A DNA stretch of 64,000 bases, from contig NW_020825317.1 of the NCBI RefSeq assembly GCF_003286085.1, positions 3,782,001 to 3,846,000 of the forward strand, written 5' to 3'. This document shows positions 1-11,420 of the stretch, piece by piece. The notes beneath the pieces were generated by a model. The model made no database searches. It was not told where the DNA came from and saw only the letters and a program-made list of their open reading frames with translations. Source of the stretch: Drosophila persimilis (lineage: Eukaryota; Arthropoda; Insecta; Diptera; Drosophilidae). Within the stretch, counting starts at the first letter, position 1. Every line of letters begins with the position of its first letter. Both the position numbers and the translations under genes were made by a program.

Positions 1-438
1 TGCAAATTGAAAGTGTCAAGCGTCCGTCGGGAGAATGAAGTGCCCCGCCTAAATGGATGACAGCTGCTGGTCAGAATGGTACCGCACCGCAGCTACGAGC
101 GGACAGACTTCCCCTGGCTGTATTCACGTATAGCAGATCAGTAATTAGCAGGAATTGGTAGGGTATCACAGGTATTTTCTAGGACACACTGGAGAAGAAG
201 CTGCGCCTCGACACACCCGTTCGGGAAGGGCTGATATGATACATATGTATGTCTGGCAGCCTGATCCTCAGGGGACCTGCGATTGAAGGTCGGGACACAT
301 TTATTGGTTGTTCATCTATGAAATTAAAGTTTATTTCCCCAAAAGCTGCTCTCTTTCCCACTCTCTCTTTGGGGGGTACGCCCCAAAGCAAATCATCATT
401 TAGTGGCTCCCCAGGGTAGGATCAAACGCACAAACACC

Positions 439-636
439 ACACAGACAGACAGACAGACAGACAGACGGACGGACGGACGGACAGGACCCACGCTGGAGCA
501 TGACATAGGGCACGGGGAACCCATAGAAATATGCTGATTACGACCCGACGAGGAATAGTATTCCCCTGGTGGCGCCATCTGGTGTGGACTGAGAGTGTGT
601 GTGTGTGTGTGTGGGTGTCTGTCTGTGTGTATGTGT
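439..636 (+). repeat. GACR microsatellite and GT-rich tract
   Basis: ACAG repeats grading into ACGG repeats (439-484) look like the DINE-1 type GTCY microsatellite, but the element's other blocks are absent. About 110 bp further on is a GT-rich tract (595-636). Confidence 0.85.
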
Positions 637-2762
637 GAGCAAATTTCAATGACTTTACTGTTATTTATGCCGTTCGAAAAGTAATTTATAGAATTTAACG
701 CCTAAAAGCACACTTGCGATTTCAGCAATTTGCAAAGGCAATAGACGGAAAATGGAAAACGGAGGATGCCCCCATGCCCCCCTTGCCCTTCCCGCAGAAG
801 ACAAAGTAGGGGAACACACAGATGAGCCGCGCTCAAAAGGTATACCGCTCTCTGAAGGGTACACTGCTTCAGACACCGAGAACAGGCACACACAACCGAT
901 CCTGATCCTGGGTCTGAGAGAGTGGAGAGCACCGACGCTCTCCGCAGGACACGTATGTAGATGCACGTGGGTCAAAGTCAGGGTATTGGGCAGGGTATCC
1001 CCATCTTCGTATTCCCCAAAAAGAGCTACTGGCCTTTGCTCTCCCACCCCCCACCCCTCTTGTTAGCGCTTATTTTGTGTTACTTTTTTCGGGCGGAGCA
1101 CAGGACGAGGAGCGCAGAAGAAAGAAAAAATACATGTCAATGACTTTACAGAAAGCGGAAACTCATAAAGATAAGTGTTGACATGGCGGCTGCCAACACA
1201 TGGAAGGCAACTTGGAACATGGTCGTCCTCTCATTCACCTCTGCCTCCACCTCCCTCTTACACTGTACGCTTCCCACTGCTGCTGCTGGCGCTGCTTCCT
1301 TCCTCTAAGTGGCATCTGTCGTCTCGTATTTGTGTCACTCACACACATCGGGACACTCGAGCATATGCATGTATGTATGTGCGTGTCGCACTTCGCACTT
1401 TCTTAAAGCTTTCTTTGGCTTTCATTTCGTGCTCCACGGAAACATAGAACGGGAATGAACGGAAGTAGAAAGCAGCTACAGGGAACCGAATCGAAGAATC
1501 GAGTAAGGAATTGAAATTGAAATACAACAACTGGGAATTTTCGAAAAATTATTGCAGATTTTACAAATAAAAGGAAGTTTCCCAAAAGTTTATTCTGACT
1601 TCCTAAAGGTCCAATGGATTATACATACATTTTTATGATCGTATTTATATTTTTCATGAAAAAACAAATGCGTCATTTTTTTTTAAATTTAAAAAATAAA
1701 TATCAATAAATAAAGAGTAGGGAATAATGTAATTTACAAAATAAATAATGGAATTTTTTTTTGGTGGCACACCCTATCCAATCACACCCACAATTCGGCG
1801 TCAGTATAATTTTTTTTGTTAATCTTAAAAATTAAAATGAATAATCTAATATAAAATCAAAATAGTTAAAAAATAAATTATACTTAATTTGTAGTTCTAA
1901 AAACGGAAATAAATATTCTAGTAAATAATAGGAGCTAAATAAATAATTATAGAATACATGAAATATAATAAGAACATGAAACCAGGGACCGGTTGGTTTT
2001 TAAATAGAAAAATCATTCATTTATATGTATGTAATGCACCTTAAGAACAATGATTCACAGCAAAATATTATTTTTGTGCAATCTCTGCATCGCCGCCATT
2101 ATTTTTTACGGGTTTCTTCAATGATAATCAATGGGTACTCGTATGAGTACTTTTTTTGTCCAAAAAACTTAAACTCAAAAATAATGATTATTTACGATTT
2201 GTTCTTTAAATGTTTGTACAGCACAGCCTATCTGTTTCTATCTTATCCCCTTTCGGGGTCGTTAGATGATCAGGGCTCTACGGGTAAGGCGGTCCACCTC
2301 CACACAAAGTCTACGAAGATTTTCCTTACCATATGTAGGCCTTGATTTGTGTGCAGAAATCCTTATTAGCATTGGTTCCTGCATTCTCTCTCTTTCCCTT
2401 CCTTGTTTGCGTTTCAATCGAGAAAAAGAGAATTTATTCTACTTCATAAAACATCTGTGATTTCCTTGTAGAGGGAATACTTTTTGGGCATTTTGTTGGT
2501 TTCATATCTCTCAGAAACTAGTGCTATAAACTCTTTCCCTCAAAAAGACACATACGCAAATGTGAAAGCATTAGCATGGGCCTCTCCATGTATCCTCTCG
2601 AGAACCTAATCCTTATCGTCGACAACGAGCTGGAACCATATTTGTGGCTCATATTCACATGAATTATGACCTCGCCGACTATGACGGGTGGGGAGGGGGG
2701 CATCTATCGTTATTATTATTATTATTACTACAGGGCCACGGCTGGCAATTAAATTTTCCCGC

Positions 2763-2790
2763 AGAGAGAGAGAGAGAGAGATAGAGAGAG
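2763..2790 (+). repeat. (GA)n microsatellite
   Basis: GA repeat with one interruption. Similar GA tracts occur at 3541-3559 and 5706-5729. Confidence 0.9.
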
Positions 2791-4394
2791 GGAGTCCTGC
2801 CGCATTGGTATGCATGGGACACCAGCTCGGGTGGGGGGAGAGCATAGAGGAGCCAACGGGGTCACCATTTGCGGTTCGGTTCGTTGGCCTGGCTAATTAA
2901 TGTTATCGCATTTCATGCATCACTTGCTAATAGTTATCGACGAATATTTCACTGTCTGGCAGAGCATACTTCAAGCGGCATGTGGCATGTGGCATGCGGC
3001 ATGCGGCATGCGGTAGTACTCGTATTTGGTTTAGGATTTTCTTCTGTGCCCGGGTATTATTTAATTTACAGGAGCAGAGGCAGCGCCCACCGGATACCAG
3101 TTACCGGATACCAGTGTGGGAGAGCGGGGAGTCCCCATCCATTCGCAGTGGATAAGTGGGAGAGTGGATTCTCGGAACGAGATTCATTCACTTTAATTTA
3201 TGGGTAATGTCAAAGCAATTGCCGTTGATTGATTGATGGGTGGGGCTGTGTGTGGCGCAGTCATTGATTAACTTGGATTAGAGCTCTGCTCAAGAGAGGG
3301 CCGTCGACCGTCTGACCATCTGACCATCTGATTAATTGCTGGAGAATATTTCACACATCAAAAGCCGCGTCGCAGGTTATTAAAACTCATTAGAAAGTCA
3401 GCCGCAACCCTAACCGGAACCGGAACCCGCAGCCCGACAACTCACACAGAAAACAATGCGAAAAGAAAGGCCAAGAGAGCGGTCCGGGTTAGGGTCCGGG
3501 CCGTAATTAAAAGCAGCAAATAAAAAGAACATCACAAACAGAGAGAGAGAGAGAGAGAGGTAATGGGAGAGAAAAAAGTAGGAAAATAATTACCGGCACC
3601 CGGAAAAACGCTGCTCCCCGAGATTTTTCATCTCTTTTGTATTTTTACGGACTACACAGACTACAGAGTATGTCCCGCTGTCCGAGAAGCCCGATGCCCG
3701 ATGCGAGGCGAGAGAGAGGCATAACAAAGATTTATGCCAGTGGACAGCCGAAAGGTAAAACATAAATTTGATGCGCCTAAAAGTGGAGTGCGGTGTCCGC
3801 CGGAGTCCACAGGACTCCCAGGGAAGGATACTGCGGAAAGCAAAAGTATTAAAGCGAAAAGTTTATCCTTCCCTGCTCCGGAATTTGGCTAAAACTTTTC
3901 TCACCCTCCTTCCGACGGATTGCCACCCGAATGGCTGGTGCGGTTGCATGATACGGGAATTTCTGCGGCTGCCCCCAAAAACCCTCAATCCCCGCGCACA
4001 CACACACTCGCACAACATCCTTTAACTTTCTCTCTCGCGGAAAAAACAACAAAAAATTTGCACAACGGAAACTTGAGTATTTAGCCGTAAGTGGTAATAA
4101 TTACGACTCCGGATACGAAGCCCCGGGCGGAATATGAGAGTTAAGAGACTAGAGCTGCGGCCCCAAAAATGGCCGACTGCACGCAAGTTAATTAAGTTTA
4201 ATTGGATTAAAATTATATAAAATTATACAGCAGATCCTCTAGCTCCTTTTCTGTGATATGGTCTCTGCGATGGACGCACTGCAACACTGGTCACTGAAGA
4301 GCGGAAAAAGTACGAAAGTGTGCATCAAAAAGGACAACTGCAGTCTGCAGCCTCAAGGTTGAGCCGAGGAATGCAGCTGGGCCCAGAAGTAGCC

Positions 4395-4715
4395 AAAAGT
4401 ACAGCTGGCGCTAAGCGGAAAGAGTTGGGAGGGAAAGTATAAGTACAGTTGCTTCAAGCAATGACTTCATGTACAGTCATGTACATCCCTGCATTCAATA
4501 AAAATTTGCAGGAAGTACAATTACTCCGTTCAAAGAGTGTTTGATCGAAGTTCCCTCTGAGAGAAACCCAAAAGTACAGTTGATGCTAAAATAACATAGC
4601 TTCCAGTACACAGTATGTGTGAGTGAATATCTATTTTTCCTTACTCTGGGTACAGTTGCTGCAAGCAAAAATTAGTTGCCTACAAAAATCTTCGCCGAAA
4701 GTACAGTCGCTGCGG
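4395..4715 (+). repeat. Cluster of AAGTACAGTTGCTGCAAGC-like repeats
   Basis: Irregularly spaced copies: AAAAGTACAGCTGGCGCTAAGC in part at 4395, AAGTACAGTTGCTTCAAGCA at 4441, GGAAGTACAATTACTCCG at 4511, AAAAGTACAGTTGATGCTAA at 4570, GGTACAGTTGCTGCAAGCA at 4649, and GAAAGTACAGTCGCTGCGG at 4697. All face the same way. Their function is unknown. Confidence 0.55.
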
Positions 4716-5705
4716 GGTGCAGAGACCCCCCCTATTCTGATGGAGCAGAAACTTCTCTAATCAACAATTGTGACGAAGAGTGAGAGGGGGAGCACCTGGA
4801 AAACTCTATTCATTCTCTGCCTCTCCCTGGCCGTGTCACTGTCCCTGTCACTGTTCCCTGTGCCTGTTCCTGTCAGTGCCCTGCCATCCTGCACTGCTTT
4901 ATAATGCAAATGGAAAATTCTATTACAGTCAGGCAGCCCGAAAGTATGCTTCATTTAATTTACGAGCCAATTTTCTAGCTGCAGAGCCCCGCAGGAATGT
5001 TGACAAATTTCACAATATGTTTTCTATGGCACAACATTATTAGGGCCTCCCTCCCCAAAACACTCCCCAGTGCACTATTGAGAGTGGAGCTGCGGAGCTG
5101 CTGGAGCTGCAGCTCATTTCATGAGGGGGCCGTGGGGCTCCAGTCTGTCAACGCGCGCAAAGTATGCTTTAATTTTATGACACCAACAGCCCCCACAGCC
5201 CCGACAGCCCCAAAAGCCCCGCTCTTTGGGCTTTTTATTGAAATATTATGCAACAAACTTGATGAATTTTCCCAGCTACGATGAAAAGTTCCAGCAACTG
5301 CACGGGGACTAGGCATTAAGCAGAAGTTAAGACTTGAACTGGAAGTAGAAGCAGTCAGAAGGCAGGAGGAGAATGAGGAATGACTCTTGGCCCTTTTAGC
5401 ATTGTATCAGGTGTTTACCAGGAGGAGGCCCTGGCAAAAAGGAACAGCAACAGAATCAGGACAAGGACCAGGCTACAGGAACAGGATGATCACCAGGACC
5501 AGGCCCAGAGATGGAGACGTAGACAGCCAAGACGCTGAGGCGGCGACAACAAAGGCAAAAAATATTATAATAGCAATTGAGAATTGCTGATGAGCCAGTC
5601 GTCGGCACAAGCATGGAGCGGGGGCACTGAGGCAAAGTCCTGCCACTTTTTGGGGAAAATGTCAAGTCACGGCATACACACAATGCAGCGGAGAGAGTGA
5701 GAGAA

Positions 5706-5729
5706 AGAGAGAGAGAGAGAGAGAGAGAC
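5706..5729 (+). repeat. (GA)n microsatellite
   Basis: An uninterrupted GA run inside noncoding DNA. Confidence 0.9.
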
Positions 5730-6599
5730 TCTCTTTGCACAGGGCCCCAATGCCGAGGGAGCTTTTTAATTATTCAACATTGTTGACAAAGTTTCAACTG
5801 CCTTCGAGGGAACTCTCCCTCAGACACAGGCGGCACAGCCTCTCCACTTCAGCCTCAACACAATATTATTTGCTGCTTGAGCAGTCAAAAGTTCCCATAG
5901 AAATAGGCAACAAAACAAGAAAAAAGGCCAGCCCAAAGGAGCCGAAGTTTCTGATACACTCTTCAGTCTCCAAAACGAAGAAATAGATACGGGTTTCAGT
6001 TCATAAGGTGAGAAAATGGGTAAAATTTGGAGAGCATTCTTCTGGGGAAGAACTTGGAGGAAATAGCCCTGAAAACTTACGGGATTAGGAGTCGAAATCG
6101 AGCGTCTATCGATTGACTATCGGGGTAGAAGCAACCAAAGCCAATCCCCAATTTTGTATTTAAAAATAAAAACAGAATACAGAAAATATTAAAGGAAGAA
6201 AAGGCCTTGCATTGAAAAGAAATTAGAAGATTGAAAACAATCGACTTTTAATCGATTTTTATTTGTAATCAGCGATTAAAGGAATTTTAAGAGAGAATCA
6301 CAGAAAATCAACTGAAAAAAAATAAGAATTCAAGCATGCAATGATATATGGTCTAATTCACAAATCGATATAAAAAAGCAACATACAATATTTTCTAAAA
6401 CCACTGAGAAGATATACATATGTATATAGGATCGTTCCGCACTGAAATTCCGAAGGCATAATTATTCCACACCGAAAAGAAGTCCAACACAAAACAGCTA
6501 TCGAAGTCCCACATAAAGGTAAGCCCTGATGTACCCTGAAAAATATACATATGATACGATGTATGCTACCGATATAAAAGCTATTGCAAGGAATGTCAG

Positions 6600-6960
6600 A
6601 AATGCTGCTCACTGTCCTGCCTCCACCTCATTCAAATGGAGCGCACTGTCGTTGCGGATCTGGCCAAGGTCTTCAATGCGAGGCCAAGGTCGTGGCCAGA
6701 GAAGCCACGACCTCACGTGATCAATCACAACTACGGCATGCCGCTCTCGGATAGGTCCCAGGATGTGGCCAAAATGATCGTGTTGAAGGCCAAGGATCAA
6801 TCATTGTCGATTGCATCACAAACTTCTTCAAGGGCGGCCTCTCCACAATACGTCGCCCCAGCTCTGGCCTTCTTTGCTTTCGAGGCACGAAGCCCCTTAC
6901 TGTTTTAGGGCTGCTTTGGAGTGCTCATAGCCTCGGATGATTCATGAGAAATATTTCCGA
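6600..6960 (+). pseudogene. Coding-like GC-rich island, possibly a broken gene fragment
   Basis: This segment is more GC-balanced and codon-like than its AT-rich flanks. One frame from 6636 reads MERTVVADLAKVFNARPRSW, then HVINHNYGMPLSDRSQDVAK and MIVLKAKDQSL. After about 6798 the adjacent frame becomes the more protein-like one (IIVDCITNFFKGGLSTIRRP). That pattern would suit an old retrocopy or gene fragment with a frameshift. I could not name the parent gene. A chance frame in noncoding DNA remains possible. Confidence 0.25.
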
Positions 6961-9900
6961 GAGCAAGAAGTGGTCCGTAGAGAAGTTCCACTGCAATCGA
7001 ATAGATTAATCGGCTTGAACGAAGGCTCTAACAAATGTTAGAGTACCATTCAATTACTGAAGTACCTTGTGGGTAGTGGACGTGGGTTTCGCTTTCGGGG
7101 GACTGGGACTCCTCACTGGAGTTCCATTTAATTACACACAAATGAGACTTTTATGCCCCTTTAATAAACTACAGGAGCGAACTCTCTCTCTTTCTCTCTC
7201 TCACTTAATATTCTTAAGCTGCAATCCTCTCTGGAATGCTGCCACAAGTTTATCCGGAAAATAGTAGAGGAAGGCCTCCAGCAGCGGCTGTGTTTTAGCT
7301 GCATTAAGTGCTGAATAAAAGTATGATAAATAAAGTTGGCTTTCTCCATCGATACATTCTTCCATCGCAATAGAATTATAATCGATTTCTCTCTTTAAAA
7401 TCCATTAAATATTCCGTAATCAATTTGTGGGAGTCCTGCCATCGTTACAATGAGTGTCCTTCATTGTTGAGCTTAATGCCAAGCGACCAAAATGCCTCTC
7501 GACTGCAATTTAATTCCTTTACAGCCGCCCCCAACAGTAGGAGGAAAAGGAGACTCCACAGAGGGTTGAAGGCCTCCCACAGAGTGACCAAAAACCAAAA
7601 AAGCTTCTGTTGCAACTGCAGCCTCAGCTGCTGCATCGTCGGAACATTTTTGGGACGACAACGCGCTTCAATAATTCTGTTTGCCCACGCACACCAAACG
7701 GAGGAGGCAAACATGTTTCGAGTGGCTTTTGCGGCGGCATGGAAGCGAAGACAAAAAAAGGGGTAACCAGAAAGCAGTGCCCCCAAAAAAACCGAAAAAA
7801 GAGAGTCAGATGGGGGATCGAAGCGTGGAATACCCCGAGGATGGTTATGGAAATGCTACGAAGTATCTGAATTTAAAGCAGGAAAACTACGAAAACTTCC
7901 AATGAAATGAAGTTCCTCTCTCCAGCAGAAGAAAGGGGGTAGTTTTAGGAAACGGATTACAGAAGGGATTGAAAATTAATGACAGAGACAGTGAGAGAGT
8001 GTGGAAGGATACAGAGCATTTAGAAATCTCCTTTGACTGCAGTTCTGTGTCTCTTTGGAGCACTTTAGAGAGGGATGTATCCATAACCAATGGAATGAAT
8101 TCAGGATAAATAGCAGATGAAAACGAATTTTGATATTTGTTAAACTTCAGGATTTTCTGTCTCTTAATGGCTCCAAAATATTGGATATTTCTTCAGCTAG
8201 ACATAGGCAAACGACATTATCCACTCATCCATTGCTGTTTCCCAGGAATCTGTGCTGATGGACATACCCAGTGAAGGTATGGCAGAGGGTATGCAGAGAC
8301 CAATGCAATTGTTTGCCCATTGGCATGCCCCAATGCCCCCATGCTCCACAAGCCACACAACTTCGTTGCAAAGAGTCCAATGCCACAGAAGCCGAAAGTC
8401 AGACCAAATCCAAGCAGACGATAGGAACGGAACGGAACGGCCTGGCGTGGAACGGAACGGAACGAAATGGGGAATGGAATGAGCGAACTGGCAGACTGCC
8501 TGGCGACGAGGCAATTATCGATTAAAAAAAATAAGTGCAGTGCTGCAGAAGCAGTGCCCGCCAAAAAAGGGAGCACTAAAGAGAGTCAGGACGAAGGCAC
8601 GAGAGGATGTGGAAGGAGTAGGCTCTGAGGGGCGTGGCAGTGCACTTTTTCTGATTAACTGTTGCATAATTTTCGGCGCTGCGGCGCTTTCCTGCTGCTG
8701 CTGCTGCTGTTGCGGTTTTCTTTTGTGCGCGGACGCTAATTGAATTTGCATGACAAATCAGGCCACTCACTCGAATGAATAGCGTATAGCTGTGAATGGT
8801 TCATGTGTGTGTGCGTGTGTGTGTGAGTGTGAATGTATGCATATGAATATGAATACGAATATAGGGGGAACAAAGGCCAAGGGAAGTAATTGTGTGCAAA
8901 AGGAGCAGCAGAAAGGGGAGCAGGGCGTTCAGAAAGTTACTTAAAAAGAGCACCAAAAAAAAAAAAAAGAAAAGATAAAGGCAAGAGCACAAAGGAAGAG
9001 AAACCACACGTAAAAGACATGGAAATGCATGTGTGTTCAAAAGACGATGCTGCAGCACGATACCTTTTCCACCGACAGTTTTCGTGAGGAACGAATAAAC
9101 CAAAGGGAACGCTCAAAATGGAATATCTTACAATAGTTACAGATAAATTCCGTGGAACTTCTAGTCTTCCGTGTCACGCGTCATGCAGCAGTGGCCTTCG
9201 GTCGGTGGAACTGGGATATTTTCTGGGCATCGGTGTGAAACCGACCTCTTTTTTTCGGGCATGGCCTCCGCATCCCCACATCCAGAGACACATCCGCCTC
9301 CTCCAAACAATGAGGCCTTTGTATGCCGCAACGCGTTCGCCTTTTCTGTGCCACACACATGACACACACGACACACACGGATACAGGACTCATACGTGGC
9401 CCCATTGTTTGTATTGAGATGAAGAAGAGGAAAGCAAGGCCCACAACATCAGGACGTCCGTCTGTCTCCAGTCCTGATGATGGGAGGCCGTGGCGGCTGT
9501 GGCGGCGGCGTTTTCATTTGCGCGTTCAAATCTAAGAATAATAGCCGCCTTGATTACATTCACGCCGCTTTATGACGAGCGGCTGAAAAAATAAGAGAGG
9601 TGTAGAGTGGGAGTGGGTATCGCAGGTGGGGGATGGGGGAATGTGTGGCACAGTGGGTGGAAAGTGGGAAAATCAGGAAAGAAAAACAAGTCAGCGAAAG
9701 AAACTTTGAGCTTTTCGGTGTCTCAAAAAGCAGACAATGCATTTAATAATTGTTCCTTATTTTACCAAAGGACACTCTCTCTCTCTCACTCTCTCTCTCA
9801 CGCAGATTAGCTTAGCAATAATGGGTGAAAGCAGTAAGACTAGTATTGGTAAAGGTTTCTATGTGTGGAAAGCCAGAGAGAACTCACTGCTTCTCTGTCT

Positions 9901-10744
9901 CACTCACTCAGGAAGAAGCGCTAACCAAGCGATAGGCACTGCCGCAAGACTCGTTAGACCTCGTGTAACCGAATCGAGAGTAGTGATTGAAATCTTACTA
10001 TCGTTTGAGACGTTCAGAGTAATCTTAAGCATATAGACGGCTCTTTCTACTACTCGTATTCAGAAACATTTTGCCCCACTGTGTGGCGTTTTCCGGCGGC
10101 ACACAGGACCTTGCGTCTTCGTGTATGCCCTGCCAAAATGAAAAGAAATGAAATTAAGTGGCATGTTGTTGCTTGTACCACGTCTGAACGTTGAACGCGG
10201 GGGCCAGGAGCCGTGCAAGGATGTGGGAATGCGGCCACGCATGACCAGCTTGCAATCACCACCCGCGCCTTCCGGAGAGCCCCAGAGCCACAGCCACAGC
10301 CACCTCCACAGACACTGGGGCGACTGAGGCGTCTGTCACCCACTCGAGCCCCGCACTGTAAGCCTGTTAAACATTTCGAGTGTTAATTGTGTGCGAACAA
10401 CAATAACAGACGGAATGGGCTGGGCTGGGATGGGATGAGAATGAGTGGTATTTGGTTATGGATAGAGAAGGAGAAGAAGAAGAAGAAGCAGGGGCTCCCT
10501 GACAGGCGGGATGTTGTGATTGCAGCTCCTCTTCTCTTCTTCTAAGGAGTTCACTGAGCGAAAGAAGTGCCTCTTTTCGGATTGATATCGTGGAAACCCT
10601 TTCCGCCAAACCATTTGACCCATTTCTTCTTTGAATTAAGTTGAATTTTAAAAAGTATAGTCTGGAGAATTCAATTTCAAAAAGGGTTTTTTTTTCTCCA
10701 AACAGAACAGGATGCAAGAGCCATCCTTCCTGGTCTTTGGTCAG

Positions 10745-10775
10745 ACTTTATCGGCTTACCTGCAATGAAAGAAAG
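10745..10775 (-). other. Candidate recursive-splicing (ratchet) site
   Basis: Minus-strand sequence TTTCATTGCAG|GTAAGC is preceded by a further pyrimidine-rich run (CTTTTCTCCTTTC). A strong 3' splice site is thus fused directly to a strong 5' splice site with no exon between, junction at 10760/10759. This is the ratchet-point consensus used in very long Drosophila introns. The strand agrees with the large minus-strand gene, whose exons at 39.5 and 20.4 kb have no visible partner further left. No open frame of note abuts it. Confidence 0.5.
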
Positions 10776-10923
10776 GAGAAAAGTTCGGCCTTTAGAAGAG
10801 GATTTCGGTAGAATATCAATTAAAAAGGGTTTACAATATTTCTATAGATCACGAATCACAGATACGACAGCCCCAAATGGATCAGAAAAAGATTGAAGGT
10901 TTGTTGCCCAGTTATAAGTATAG

Positions 10924-11420
10924 GACCGTATAGAATCAGTACAGAAAAACTTTTTACTCTTTGCTCTGCGGGGCCTTAACTGGGATGCGGGTGTAAGACT
11001 CCCATCTTACTCTAGTAGACTATTATTAGTAAACCTCCCATCCTTAGTTAACCGTAGAAAAATGCTTGGTGTGATATTTATGCACAACTTGATCAGGGGT
11101 GACATAGACAGCCCTGATCTGTTGAGCCGCATAAACTTCACGATTCCTATTAGACTGACTAGAAACTTTATACCGTTGTTCCTTCCACTTTGTAGATCGA
11201 ATTATTCCTTGCATGAACCGTTTAGGGTCTTATGCTCGGATTATAATTCCCTCTACCATATTATATCCTCCACTAATTCTCTTCCTCTTATTAAATTACT
11301 AATCCTTACACACCTTTCTAGTAATTAGTAATTGTAGTGGTATTTGTATTTTGTATTTTATTGCATGCTTAATTTCTTAATAAGTTTAGTGCTAATTTTC
11401 CTCGAATGTTAGTCTAATAT
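10924..11420 (+). mobile_element. Jockey-type LINE fragment: C-terminal end of the reverse transcriptase ORF and 3' tail
   Basis: One open frame from 10924 to 11328 reads DRIESVQKNFLLFALRGLNW, then LPSYSSRLLLVNLPSLVNRR, KMLGVIFMHNLIRGDIDSPD and LLSRINFTIPIRLTRNF. This order (RIE.VQ...F, LP.Y..R, L.RRK...F..L..G.ID.P.LL..I.F..P.R) is the conserved region after the RT domain in Jockey/BS/CR1-type LINEs. The catalytic RT and endonuclease are missing, so this is a 5'-truncated dead copy, as is usual for LINEs. After the stop comes an AT-rich 3' region to about 11420. The remaining frame is intact over 135 codons, which suggests a fairly young insertion. The exact family is not resolved. Confidence 0.75.

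Larger units (their letters stand above)
1..10744. other. Noncoding DNA, presumed intron of the minus-strand gene
   Basis: Apart from the coding-like island at 6.6-6.96 kb and the repeats listed, I see no gene. The stretch 1600-2060 is strikingly AT-rich with T and A runs. ATCGAT motifs cluster at 6092-6285 and 7345-7385. GGAAC pentamers occur at 8424-8465 and a short CTG run at 8692-8711. Open frames here are low-complexity chance frames. Confidence 0.6.
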
